A stretch of 64,000 nt of DNA from the NCBI GenBank assembly GCA_018673925.1, contig JABHBL010000043.1, forward strand, positions 1-64,000. Direction: 5' to 3'. The translations under genes and the position numbers were made by a program. Under the pieces are notes generated by a model, which was not told the origin of the DNA, did no database searches, and was given only the letters and a program-made list of their open reading frames with translations. Positions 24,933-33,201 of the stretch are shown one piece after another (position 1 is the first letter of the stretch; each line of letters begins with the position of its first letter). The DNA comes from Fidelibacterota bacterium. Lineage in GTDB: Bacteria > Fidelibacterota > UBA8477 > JABMPR01.

Positions 24933-25367
24933 TTATTCCACTTTCTTAAAAATTGGGATCAACGCATCTGTCTTCAAATCACCCAGAGTTTTATCAAAAA
25001 ATGTGGTTTTCAGTTCGCTCCGTGTGGTTCCCCAAACTGTATGGATGGGACATGGATTTTCATTTGAGCATTCGTGGAGTCCCAGGATACAACGATCAAA
25101 AATGTCATCGTCACCAAAAATTTCAAGCACCACGGAGAGAGGTAGGCTATTGGCGTGGTCACATAGATCTATACCACCTGTTGGACCCGTGCTCGATTTG
25201 AGAATCTCATTCGTGATGAGGGCATTAGCCACTTTGGCGAGCTGGTAATAGGAAACATCCAAGTCGGTTGCCACATCCTTAATGCGAACATATTGGGGCA
25301 ATGGTTGACGATCACTAAGATAGAAAATGAGTCTGATGGCATATTCTGTTGATCGAGATAAAATCAT
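24933..25367 (-). CDS. Rrf2-family Fe-S regulator, NsrR-like
   Basis: 144 residues. Winged helix at the N-terminus (MILSRSTEYAIRLIFYLSD; recognition helix around LDVSYYQLAKVANAL). The cluster-binding loop has three Cys: C93, C100, C106 in DRCILGLHECSNENPCPIH, i.e. C-x6-C-x5-C. NsrR uses C-x4..7-C-x5..7-C to hold a NO-sensitive Fe-S cluster, so this is probably a NO or redox sensor for the surrounding nos genes. It is encoded within the operon, 12 bases after nosY. Target sites are not identified. Confidence 0.85.
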   Translation of the reverse strand: MILSRSTEYAIRLIFYLSDRQPLPQYVRIKDVATDLDVSYYQLAKVANALITNEILKSSTGPTGGIDLCDHANSLPLSVVLEIFGDDDIFDRCILGLHECSNENPCPIHTVWGTTRSELKTTFFDKTLGDLKTDALIPIFKKVE

Positions 25368-25379
25368 CGCTCATTCACC

Positions 25380-26162
25380 CTAAAAATCTTTTCTTGAAAA
25401 TGCCCGATAACCCAACCATACCGGGGTTGCAACCCAGGTCCACAAAGCCAATACAGCCACAGCAGATCCGAACATATTTCCATAAAATTTTGAGAAAAGC
25501 GCACCGGTGTAACCCATGAGAGCAGCAATATCAAACTGTAGCAACATCAATATTCTCCCAAGATCAATGGGGTTAAACAGGGATAAAATTAGAGTCAGTT
25601 TTTCCAGGGGATACTCTTCCAGTGCAAACAAAATAAATAGGATAATACCATCATATAGAATGGCGAAAAACAGCCAGAGCACGATGGTCATCCCAATACC
25701 CTTTACTCGCTGTTCTGATAAAACTGCGATGAAAAAAGCAAGGGCGGTGAAAACCCAGGTTAGCGAAACACCGACCAGAAGCAGTATCCAATAGCCACCC
25801 GTCATTATCCCGGCGTGATACATAAAAGGAATACCCACACCGATGAGATAGACGGCTGAAAGGGGGAGTGTGAGACCAAGATACAGACCCAAAAACAAAG
25901 CGACTCTGCTAATGGGCTGAGATAAAAGTAGCTCCATGAACTCTCTAGAGTTGTAAAAAAACATGGTGCCAAAAACGATACTCACCAGTGGAATGATAAA
26001 AAGAACTACATTCATGAGACTCAGGGACACCTGACCTGGATCTCCTCCAAAACGAAACAGTCCGTCTGTGAGCAAAAAGAAAACAGCAGTGTAAATGATG
26101 AACCATTTGCCCCTGAGAAGGTCGTGTAGTTGATACTTAATAATTTTGAGTAAGGTAGTCAT
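25380..26162 (-). CDS. nosY: NosY-type ABC transporter permease
   Basis: 260 residues with six hydrophobic segments, ABC-2 type. It has the M-F-F-Y-N-S-R-E-F-M-E-L-L-L-S-Q-P-I-S-R element typical of NosY. With NosF it forms the inner-membrane transporter of the NosDFY system, needed to assemble the CuZ sulfide cluster of N2O reductase. Its start lies 4 bases after the nosF stop. Confidence 0.93.
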   Translation of the reverse strand: MTTLLKIIKYQLHDLLRGKWFIIYTAVFFLLTDGLFRFGGDPGQVSLSLMNVVLFIIPLVSIVFGTMFFYNSREFMELLLSQPISRVALFLGLYLGLTLPLSAVYLIGVGIPFMYHAGIMTGGYWILLLVGVSLTWVFTALAFFIAVLSEQRVKGIGMTIVLWLFFAILYDGIILFILFALEEYPLEKLTLILSLFNPIDLGRILMLLQFDIAALMGYTGALFSKFYGNMFGSAVAVLALWTWVATPVWLGYRAFSRKDF

Positions 26163-26166
26163 GGCA

Positions 26167-26865
26167 TCAAGACATCATTTTTGCAATGGCACGTTCAAGG
26201 TTCTTTTCGCCTGTTTGTTCAATCAATTCATTGACAGGACCATCAAAAAATATTTTTCCATCCAACAAATAGAGAATAGTGTCAGCCAGCTCCTGAATCT
26301 CACTCATGATGTGGGAAGTAATAATAACTGTCTTGCCGGCAGCCTTTTCAGCATGGATCTTATCTTTCAAAAGACTACTGGAAACTGGATCAAGACCTGC
26401 TGTGGGTTCATCCAGAATCAGGATGTCAGGGTTGAACATGAGGGAGACAATGGCATTTACTTTCTGCCGTGTTCCACCAGAAAGTGTTTTCAGGGGTTTT
26501 TCCATTTCTCCGGAGAGTCTGAAATAACTAATCAGTTCTTCTGCCTGGGTGGCTGATCCTGTCCTTAAGTCTGAGATCATGGTAATTACTTCAGAGGCTG
26601 TGAGATTTTCAGGAAAACGGGCGATCTGCGGCATATACCCAATCTGGTTCCGATAACTCCAGTCACCATTGAGCTTAAAATCCTTGATAGTAATGTCACC
26701 GCTATCGTATTTATCCAGCCCAAGAAGACATTTAATCAAAGTGGTTTTACCTGAACCGTTGTGTCCCACAATGGCAGTAATTTTGTTTTCCTGGACCTCG
26801 GCATCGAGTTCCTTGAGAACCTCCAGACGACCAAAACATTTTTGCAAGCCCCTGATCTTGATCAT
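26167..26865 (-). CDS. nosF: NosF ABC transporter ATPase
   Basis: 232 residues. Walker A GHNGSGKTT (about 34-42), Q-loop IGYMPQ, signature LSGGTRQK, Walker B ILILDEPTAGLDP, and the switch ITSHIMSEI. It powers NosDFY. The start codon overlaps the end of nosD by 4 bases, and nosY follows by 4 bases. Confidence 0.95.
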   Translation of the reverse strand: MIKIRGLQKCFGRLEVLKELDAEVQENKITAIVGHNGSGKTTLIKCLLGLDKYDSGDITIKDFKLNGDWSYRNQIGYMPQIARFPENLTASEVITMISDLRTGSATQAEELISYFRLSGEMEKPLKTLSGGTRQKVNAIVSLMFNPDILILDEPTAGLDPVSSSLLKDKIHAEKAAGKTVIITSHIMSEIQELADTILYLLDGKIFFDGPVNELIEQTGEKNLERAIAKMMS

Positions 26866-28094
26866 TGATTCATCCTCATAAGAGGTTCTTCATCAATGAG
26901 GGTTGCCGGGGTCAAAATGGGTAAATAGCTTTCCGCCAAATCCATTATCTCCACAAAAATGCTACGCATGAGCATGAGGGCAGGCTCGTTTTTCTCAGTC
27001 AAAAGAGAGAATAGCTTAACCGGGCGAAAGGGCACATCTCCAATGCCGTCTTTATCCATATCATAACCTCGATACCTGTTCCAGTAGTTTTGACTAAAGG
27101 CATTAAAGTTTTGACGGCTGTTGGTTGCAATATCAAACGTGTTGGCGAGAAAGTTATTGCGAGTAAAAACATTGTCCATTGAATTGGCCATGATCTTTAC
27201 GGCCCACCCATTATTCTCAAAATCGTTTTCCTCAACCTGAATTCTATTACAGGCCTCAGAGTAGAGTCCAACTGTATTACGGCTAAATTGGTTGTCGCTA
27301 ATATTGCTATCATAAATATCTTTGAGAAGTAGTCCATAGGCTGAGCTACCCCAGTTATCAGCAAACACATTATTGTGCATGTCAACGTGACGTGAATACA
27401 TCACAGCCACACCCGCACCATTCATATCGAATTGGTTGTTATTGTATTCATTATGATTCGAAAACATGAAGTGCAAACCATAGCGTAGATTTTTAGTGCT
27501 GTGGTTGGTGGTGACCACGCATTGCTCTACAAATTCCAGATATATGCCATCCCGATGGCCAGAGATGTAGTTACCCCGTATAGTTACATCCTTACTATAC
27601 CAGAGATGTATGCCGTTCCCAGAACGAGATTCTGTCTTAGCTTGACCCTTAATAATATTGTTTTCAATAAGACATTTTTCTGATTGAGAGATATAGACAG
27701 CAAAAAAGTTGTCTTCAAATATATTATTGCTAACCCTTCCACCCTGCGTCTCTTCAAATCTAATGGCAGCGTTCTCATCAAGATGACTTAAGCCGGAGCC
27801 TTTAAAAGTAATTCCTTCAATTGTCACGTTGTCAGCAGTTACGGTAAGAATTTCACCTTCAAAATTTCCATCGATGACAGGATTATTCTGGCCGATCAAG
27901 GTGAGCTGGTGTGGAACAACCAAAGCTCTCTCCCTATAGGTCCCCGAGTGGACCATGAGGGTATCACCAGGGGTAGATACCTCTAACCCCTGCGAGATTG
28001 TCGTTTGAGGATAGTTTGCACCAACCTGTACAAGTCCAGCGTGCAATCCAGAACTCATCATTGAGATGATCAGTATGACTCGAATGATCGACAT
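26862..28094 (-). CDS. nosD: NosD periplasmic copper-cluster assembly protein
   Basis: 410 residues. Signal peptide (about 1-19), then a right-handed parallel beta-helix with repeated N-x-F/I-x-x-N coils (for example NNIFEDNFFAVYIS, NYISGHRDGIYLE, NNQFDMNGAGVAVMYS), as in NosD and other periplasmic copper-binding beta-helix proteins. It docks on NosFY and delivers material for CuZ maturation. Starts 1 base after the nosL stop. Confidence 0.95.
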   Translation of the reverse strand: MSIIRVILIISMMSSGLHAGLVQVGANYPQTTISQGLEVSTPGDTLMVHSGTYRERALVVPHQLTLIGQNNPVIDGNFEGEILTVTADNVTIEGITFKGSGLSHLDENAAIRFEETQGGRVSNNIFEDNFFAVYISQSEKCLIENNIIKGQAKTESRSGNGIHLWYSKDVTIRGNYISGHRDGIYLEFVEQCVVTTNHSTKNLRYGLHFMFSNHNEYNNNQFDMNGAGVAVMYSRHVDMHNNVFADNWGSSAYGLLLKDIYDSNISDNQFSRNTVGLYSEACNRIQVEENDFENNGWAVKIMANSMDNVFTRNNFLANTFDIATNSRQNFNAFSQNYWNRYRGYDMDKDGIGDVPFRPVKLFSLLTEKNEPALMLMRSIFVEIMDLAESYLPILTPATLIDEEPLMRMNQ

Positions 28095-28553
28095 CTATTT
28101 TAACCAGGAAGTTTCCACGAATGCTTGGACCTGCTCCCAGCTCATCGTCTCACCGAAATAGAGTAGCGCGACATCGTCAGCGACTTTCTGATTACGATAT
28201 CCAGACAGATTCAAGCCCATGGGGCTCTTGAGCTTCTTGGTCTGAACGAAGATCATCTCGCCCAGTGGATACAGGTTTCCGGCGTCTTCAAAATCAGTAA
28301 AATATAACTCATGGATGTATTCACGCTTCACCTCGTCTTTGATGACAAAGGCTGCAAGACATTCGATTGAGTCAAATTTATAAGCTTTGCCCTTGGTGGT
28401 GAGCAGTTCTGAACCGTAATGCTCTTCCACGATGGTCATGCGGCAATAGTCACAGCCATCCTGGCCATAATTAATTGTGCGAACCGTAGGCTCACAGCTG
28501 ATCATAAAAACAGCCGTGAGAAGTATAGCAATTGATGTGAACCGCTTGATCAT
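28095..28553 (-). CDS. nosL: NosL copper chaperone lipoprotein
   Basis: 152 residues. Lipobox MISC (Cys20), then the NosL copper site G-C-D-Y-C-R-M (C34, C37, M39) and the FDSIEC segment. NosL supplies Cu(I) for NosZ maturation through NosDFY. I chose ATG 28553, which begins the signal peptide and overlaps the preceding stop by 4 bases; a reading from 28634 is spurious. Confidence 0.94.
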   Translation of the reverse strand: MIKRFTSIAILLTAVFMISCEPTVRTINYGQDGCDYCRMTIVEEHYGSELLTTKGKAYKFDSIECLAAFVIKDEVKREYIHELYFTDFEDAGNLYPLGEMIFVQTKKLKSPMGLNLSGYRNQKVADDVALLYFGETMSWEQVQAFVETSWLK

Positions 28554-29134
28554 TGGGTTTGCTTTTCTCTCCAGGTTAGAAAGGCGGCCAAATAGCCCAT
28601 AAAGATGGAAATAAAAGCAGCAATGCCACCCCATGATGGCAAAGATGTCGTCACAAAGTTCAACATGGTTTTCGTGCCGAAGAGAGGTGGTTGGTAAGTC
28701 ATCCCCTCGATTTGAATGGCAGCATGTTCCGTATCGAGATTATGACCAAAATCGTAATTCCAGAGGTAAAAGTCGATTAATCCTATCAATGCGAGAAGAG
28801 AAAAGAAAGCCAGCCAGACATATAGAGTTTTCTTGCCACCCTTCCAAGCAACCAGCAGTCCCGAGACAATCAGAAAGCCTACAATAGGAGGCATATATTT
28901 TAACTCTGGTATAGATTCTGGAACGATCTCTTTCATACCAATGTAATGGTTGACAAGATTTAAATTTTTCAGGTCATTTTTTGCATGACCATCTACAGTG
29001 TTGATGCGAATATAGATTCCCAAACCTTCTGGGTATTGAGGAGCTTCCACAGTAATGGACCAAAGAGGGAAGATGTATGTTCCTATTAAGAGTAAGGCGC
29101 CCACCGCAAGTATCCACCTTGATTTTTTGTTCAT
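28550..29134 (-). CDS. nos-locus membrane protein with NHYIGM motif
   Basis: About 194 residues with four transmembrane segments (about 8-28, 84-104, 111-131, 168-188). The periplasmic loop contains LKNLNLVNHYIGMKEI; an N-H-Y-I-G-M element is recurrent in membrane proteins encoded between nosZ and nosL in FCB-type nos loci, from my memory of such loci. The role is unknown; His/Met in the loop fit copper or quinol contact. Start is ATG 29134 or 29149; neither has a clear ribosome site. The stop overlaps the nosL start by 4 bases. Confidence 0.75.
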   Translation of the reverse strand: MNKKSRWILAVGALLLIGTYIFPLWSITVEAPQYPEGLGIYIRINTVDGHAKNDLKNLNLVNHYIGMKEIVPESIPELKYMPPIVGFLIVSGLLVAWKGGKKTLYVWLAFFSLLALIGLIDFYLWNYDFGHNLDTEHAAIQIEGMTYQPPLFGTKTMLNFVTTSLPSWGGIAAFISIFMGYLAAFLTWREKQTQ

Positions 29135-29159
29135 TACAAACCAATCCATTCATGTAAGA

Positions 29160-29188
29160 AAAGCTGGGGACCTAGGGCCCCCAGCTTT
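29160..29188 (-). repeat. Perfect 10-bp hairpin after nosZ
   Basis: AAAGCTGGGG (29160-29169) and CCCCAGCTTT (29179-29188) pair perfectly. On the minus strand the stem is followed by TCTTAC, only a weak U tract. It lies 15 bases after the nosZ stop, before the membrane protein gene, so it may partly terminate transcription or protect the nosZ message 3' end. Confidence 0.65.
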
Positions 29189-29202
29189 CAGATTTTATTA
29201 TT

Positions 29203-31152
29203 TTAGTTAAAGGAGATGGGGACTTTTGATCCCTTGGGTGACACTCTCACATAACCTTGCATTTCCTGATGGAGCGCTGAACAGAAATCTGTACAATAGA
29301 AGGGAAATACACCAACTTTTTTAGGTTCCCAGCGCAGTGTGTTTGTTGCTCCAGGCATAACAAGCAGCTCAGAATTTCTGGCTCCCTGTATGGCAAAACC
29401 GTGTGGGATGTCCCAATCTTGTTCAAGATTCGTTACATGGAAATAAACAACGTCGCCCACCTTGACACCTTCAATATTATCTGGTTTGAAGTGTGTACGG
29501 ATGGTGGTCATGTAGACATGAACTTCATTGCCCTTACGTTCAACGCGAGCTTCTTTCTCGCTGAGAGCGCGGTAGGGGTGTTCATTGTGTTCGAGCTCAT
29601 AGATCTTGGTTGTATTCGGGTGTACCAGATCAGCTGGAATTCCTTGAGCATAGTGAGGTTCACCAACGGTTGGGAAATCCAAGAGCAGCTTCATCTTTTC
29701 ACCGGAAATATCGATTAACTGAGCAGCATGGGCCAACTCTGGTCCTGTGGAAAGATAGCGATCTTTAGTCATCTTATTAAGAGCAACAAGATATTTGCCC
29801 CATGGCTTCATAGATCCGCCACCAGGAATCATCAAGTGTCCGATTGAGTAGTAGGAAGGAATTCGATCAACGATTTCCCATGTACCCAGCTTCCACTTAA
29901 CAACTTCAGAGGTAATAAAGGCTGAAGTATAAGCATAGCCTTTCCCATCAAACTCTGTATGCAGTGGGCCAAGACCAACATTGGTAACTTCACCAGCGAT
30001 GGTTGCGTCATAATCCAGAATAGGTATACCGCCTGCTTCACCGATGACCTTGTTGTCTTCAATGGCTTTGATCATTTTTGAAAAGGAGTGTACAGAGAGG
30101 ACAGCGGCCAGTTTACCACCACCAACGATATACTCACCTGTTGGGTCAACATCGACACCATGTGGAGATTTTGGTGTAGGTAGATAGTAAATCAAACCGG
30201 GACAATCAGCTGGATCTAGCACGGTTACTGTCTTATTGAGGGTTGATTCTGCTGAATGAGTTTTGTGGTTCATTCGATTCACATAGTGTTCACCGGGGCG
30301 TGTCTTGCCCTTGCCCTCAGCCAGATATTTCTCTGCCAGCTTCCAGTTTACAGCAGCAATGAAATCTTTATCATTCTTTGAGGCGTTAACCTCCAGAAGG
30401 GTATTGGCTTGTTCAGTATTGTAACTTGTAAAGAATGCCCAACCATGTGAAGGACCTTTTCCACCACTTGCAAGATCATAGTCAAACCCGGGTACGAGGA
30501 TCTGGAACTCAATGTTCATGTGACCGTCATCTGGATTGACTTTGATAAAGGAAAGCGTTCCGTTAAAGTTTTCCTTGTAAGTATCGATCGGCACATCGGC
30601 CTGTGGAATGGGAACACTAAAACGCGTGGATGCCACAACATACTCAGTGTTTTGAGTCGTAAATGGCGAACCGTGATTTCCACCTGAATTGGGAATTTCG
30701 ATAATTTCTGCTGTTTCAAAATTCTTCAGATCAATACGGGCAATACGGGGTGTATTGTTACCGTTGATGAAGATCCAACGGCCATCAGTCACACCCTCTG
30801 TCTGTGATAGTTCAGGGTGGTGGGAATCATCCCAGGGAATATGACCAAAGGATGTTTTGAGCATATCTTTGGTTTCTTCGTTAAATCCATAACCATTTTC
30901 AGGATCTAATGAAAAGACAGGAATTTCTTTAAAAAGACGTCCTGAGGGTAATCCATAAACACCCAGCTGACCACTAAAGCCACCTGATGTAAAGGCGTAA
31001 AATTCATCATAGTCTCCAGGGGCAACATATACTGCTGATGCTGCATCACCTGAGCCCAGGATTGGCTTCTCTTTTTTTGCACATTCTGAAATGAGCAGAA
31101 AGGTTGCAATTACCAGAATTACTCCCACTACTCTCATCATCGTTTTGTTCAT
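29203..31152 (-). CDS. nosZ: Nitrous oxide reductase, clade II (Sec type)
   Basis: 649 residues. The N-terminus is a Sec-type hydrophobic signal without twin Arg (MNKTMMRVVGVILVIATF), as in clade II enzymes. The seven-bladed propeller holds the CuZ histidines (DDSHHPE, GGNHGSPF, GPSHGWAFF, SPHGVDV, GPLHTEF, IGHLMIPGG, EPHYAQ). The C-terminal cupredoxin carries the CuA site CTDFCSALHQEM (C-x3-C-x3-H-x2-M). It reduces N2O to N2 in the periplasm as a terminal electron acceptor. AGGAGG precedes the ATG. A Cys follows the signal (ISECAKK) but with Glu at -1, a poor lipobox. Confidence 0.98.
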   Translation of the reverse strand: MNKTMMRVVGVILVIATFLLISECAKKEKPILGSGDAASAVYVAPGDYDEFYAFTSGGFSGQLGVYGLPSGRLFKEIPVFSLDPENGYGFNEETKDMLKTSFGHIPWDDSHHPELSQTEGVTDGRWIFINGNNTPRIARIDLKNFETAEIIEIPNSGGNHGSPFTTQNTEYVVASTRFSVPIPQADVPIDTYKENFNGTLSFIKVNPDDGHMNIEFQILVPGFDYDLASGGKGPSHGWAFFTSYNTEQANTLLEVNASKNDKDFIAAVNWKLAEKYLAEGKGKTRPGEHYVNRMNHKTHSAESTLNKTVTVLDPADCPGLIYYLPTPKSPHGVDVDPTGEYIVGGGKLAAVLSVHSFSKMIKAIEDNKVIGEAGGIPILDYDATIAGEVTNVGLGPLHTEFDGKGYAYTSAFITSEVVKWKLGTWEIVDRIPSYYSIGHLMIPGGGSMKPWGKYLVALNKMTKDRYLSTGPELAHAAQLIDISGEKMKLLLDFPTVGEPHYAQGIPADLVHPNTTKIYELEHNEHPYRALSEKEARVERKGNEVHVYMTTIRTHFKPDNIEGVKVGDVVYFHVTNLEQDWDIPHGFAIQGARNSELLVMPGATNTLRWEPKKVGVFPFYCTDFCSALHQEMQGYVRVSPKGSKVPISFN

Positions 31153-31190
31153 ACGCTTTCCTCCTACGTATTGTTTATTAATGCTCTTGT

Positions 31191-31209
31191 AAAAACCCTT
31201 CTGGGTTTT
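31191..31209 (-). terminator. Short terminator-like hairpin between cytochrome c gene and nosZ
   Basis: On the minus strand AAAACCC-AGAA-GGGTTTTT forms a 7-bp stem with tetraloop ending in a U run, 4 bases after the cytochrome stop. It could end most transcripts there and leave nosZ to read-through or to its own start site, though only about 40 bases remain before the nosZ ribosome site. Confidence 0.55.
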
Positions 31210-31212
31210 GTT

Positions 31213-31665
31213 TTAGAGTGTTCTCAAATATTCAAGAATGGCGCGAGCGTCATCTTCGGTCACATTCTGAAATGTCATTGGTACGTAAAACTCCGCCAAC
31301 ATGGCTTTCACTTCAGGGTGTTTCTTGACCATTTCATCAGGATTTAGAATCATATTCATGATGAATGCTGGTGAGCGTTTTGTTGTAATGCCAGCTAGTG
31401 GTGGACCAACCAGACGTTCATTTATTTTATGACAAGCCACACACTTCAGCTCGAAAACTTCTGCTCCCTTGGCTGCCAACACTTCGTCCTGTGGACCGAG
31501 AGTAAGTACGCCAATGGGACCGATGCCATGTTTGAGCTGTTCTTGAGTGAGTCCATCAGGGCTCAGTTTTGGAGCGGCAGCTTCCTTGGTCGCTTCAGTA
31601 TCCCCTCCACCACAGTTCATAAGTATTAATGCTGCAATAAGGATCATCCCCGTTTTCTTAATCAT
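31213..31665 (-). CDS. c-type cytochrome lipoprotein of the nos locus
   Basis: 150 residues. Lipobox LMNC (Cys18), linker, then one haem site C75-V-A-C78-H79 and a probable axial Met in FYVPMTFQNV near residue 132. Monohaem cytochromes c encoded next to clade II nosZ are thought to carry electrons to NosZ. It is the first gene of the leftward locus, with a 329-bp leader upstream. Confidence 0.92.
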   Translation of the reverse strand: MIKKTGMILIAALILMNCGGGDTEATKEAAAPKLSPDGLTQEQLKHGIGPIGVLTLGPQDEVLAAKGAEVFELKCVACHKINERLVGPPLAGITTKRSPAFIMNMILNPDEMVKKHPEVKAMLAEFYVPMTFQNVTEDDARAILEYLRTL

Positions 31666-31994
31666 TTTTCTTTAACTCCTTTGTAATGTGTAACTTTATG
31701 AGAGGTTTATTGTCACAATTCATGAGAAATAATAGCGTTTACTTGCTCGTAGTTAAGGCTCAAAAGCTATTTATGACCTATGGCGCATAAATTGATTCGG
31801 CAATGATGTTTTAGCAAGACGTATGTTGCTAATATGAAATATTTTTAATGTTAATTTTTATCTGCTTATACTGTTGGCAGTGATCAATAATCGAATGGAT
31901 GAATGGTGGTCCTCAGAATGCGATTAAAACAAAGCGGCTACTACTTTACAGCATGGAAATACTTCGAATATGAAAATCGTAATGGAATGATGAA
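31666..31994. promoter_or_regulatory. 329-bp region upstream of the nos locus
   Basis: No credible gene. It separates the nos locus from the dedA gene, which is transcribed toward it, so it should hold the main nos promoter. The only FNR/CRP-like trace is TTGGCAGTGATCAA at 31874-31887, where just one half-site (ATCAA) fits the FNR consensus. No NsrR-type palindrome was recognised. Confidence 0.35.
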
Positions 31995-32618
31995 TTAGAT
32001 ATCTTTTTCAGCCAGGTTCTCTTTGACTATCACGTAGCGATGAATCAAGAATCCACCTACCACAATAACGATAAGGATTGTAACCGTTGTGTTGTAGCGT
32101 TTCAAATAGACGCCAATCTGCTCCCAGTTTTCACCTATTGTACTCCCCAACCAGATCAATGTACCATTCCACAGGAGACTGGATATTGTAGATAGGGTGA
32201 TAACCTTCCAGATATTGAGTTTTCCAATCCCTGAAAACAGACCTATCACACTTCTCAATCCCGCCAGAAAGCGGTTGATGAGTACGACACCGTAACCCCA
32301 CTTCTCAAATAAGACTTCAACACGTTGGATACTGTTTGGTGAAAACCAGGTCTGTTGTTTGGAGTAGAAAAAGCCACGGCCATACTTGAATCCCGCCACA
32401 TATAAAGTGAGAAAACCAAGGACACTTCCTAGCAGTGTTGTGATCATGGCTGTGGTGAAGGAAAGGTCTCCCCGACCCACCAAATAGGCTCCAAATATCA
32501 GGATGGTATCTCCTGGTATCGGTGGAAAAATATTTTCTATATATGATGCTAAAAAGACTGTGACAAAAACCATCCAGGGAGGCGCTTGCTCAATAAAACT
32601 AAAAAGGGATTCCAGCAC
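31995..32618 (-). CDS. DedA-family membrane protein
   Basis: 207 residues with about five hydrophobic segments. DedA features: ENIFPPIPGDTILIFGAY, and the conserved F-x-R-F/G-R-S-V element NRFLAGLRSVIGLFSG. DedA proteins include undecaprenyl-phosphate and phospholipid scramblases/flippases of the inner membrane. Ends the leftward run that begins at uvrA; ispF lies 15 bases upstream. Confidence 0.9.
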   Translation of the reverse strand: MLESLFSFIEQAPPWMVFVTVFLASYIENIFPPIPGDTILIFGAYLVGRGDLSFTTAMITTLLGSVLGFLTLYVAGFKYGRGFFYSKQQTWFSPNSIQRVEVLFEKWGYGVVLINRFLAGLRSVIGLFSGIGKLNIWKVITLSTISSLLWNGTLIWLGSTIGENWEQIGVYLKRYNTTVTILIVIVVGGFLIHRYVIVKENLAEKDI

Positions 32619-32633
32619 GTTAGGACAACTGTA

Positions 32634-33128
32634 CTAAATTTTTGAAAGGAGACAAACAGCCTGGGCAGCTACAGCATCTCCATTACCCGTCATACCCATA
32701 CCTTCTGTCGTCGTAGCTTTTACTGATACCTGGTCGATTGAAACCTCAAGGGCTTCAGCTAGAATCTGACGCATCTCAGGTAAGAATGTCATCACTTTGG
32801 GACGTTGGAGGATGAGGGTGGCATCCACATTGGAAACCACAAACCCCTTGCCCTTGATCAGAGACACTACATGTTTGAGAAGATCAATGGAATAAACCCC
32901 TTCGAACTCCGGAGCGGTATCGGGAAAATGCTGGCCTATATCACCTAATGCCAGGGCACCTAGAATAGCATCAGCAATAGCATGTGTTAGTGCATCTCCA
33001 TCTGAGTGTCCCAGAGTACCTTTTTCAAACGGAATTTTAACACCACCCAGAACCAGATCGCGATCTTCCACCAGACGATGGACATCATAACCAGTTCCTA
33101 TTCTGAATAATGGTGTGCTGTTTGGCAT
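32634..33128 (-). CDS. ispF: 2-C-methyl-D-erythritol 2,4-cyclodiphosphate synthase
   Basis: 164 residues. The zinc site G-Y-D-V-H-R and the LGHSDGDALTHAIADAILGALALGDIG core (its first 13 residues are diagnostic), KATTTEGMGMTG near the end. It cyclises CDP-ME-2-phosphate in the MEP pathway. With ispE it shows that this genome uses MEP for isoprenoids. Confidence 0.98.
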   Translation of the reverse strand: MPNSTPLFRIGTGYDVHRLVEDRDLVLGGVKIPFEKGTLGHSDGDALTHAIADAILGALALGDIGQHFPDTAPEFEGVYSIDLLKHVVSLIKGKGFVVSNVDATLILQRPKVMTFLPEMRQILAEALEVSIDQVSVKATTTEGMGMTGNGDAVAAQAVCLLSKI

Positions 33129-33201
33129 TTTTATATTTTCTTATCTTTCCTCTTGATGTGTTCGACTTAGAGAACCTCAGCCAAACACATCCTCATTTCG
33201 A

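Noticed and set aside
31874-31887. FNR box before the nos locus
   Set aside because: Only one half-site (ATCAA) fits; TTGGC does not match the other half. Kept as a weak note only.
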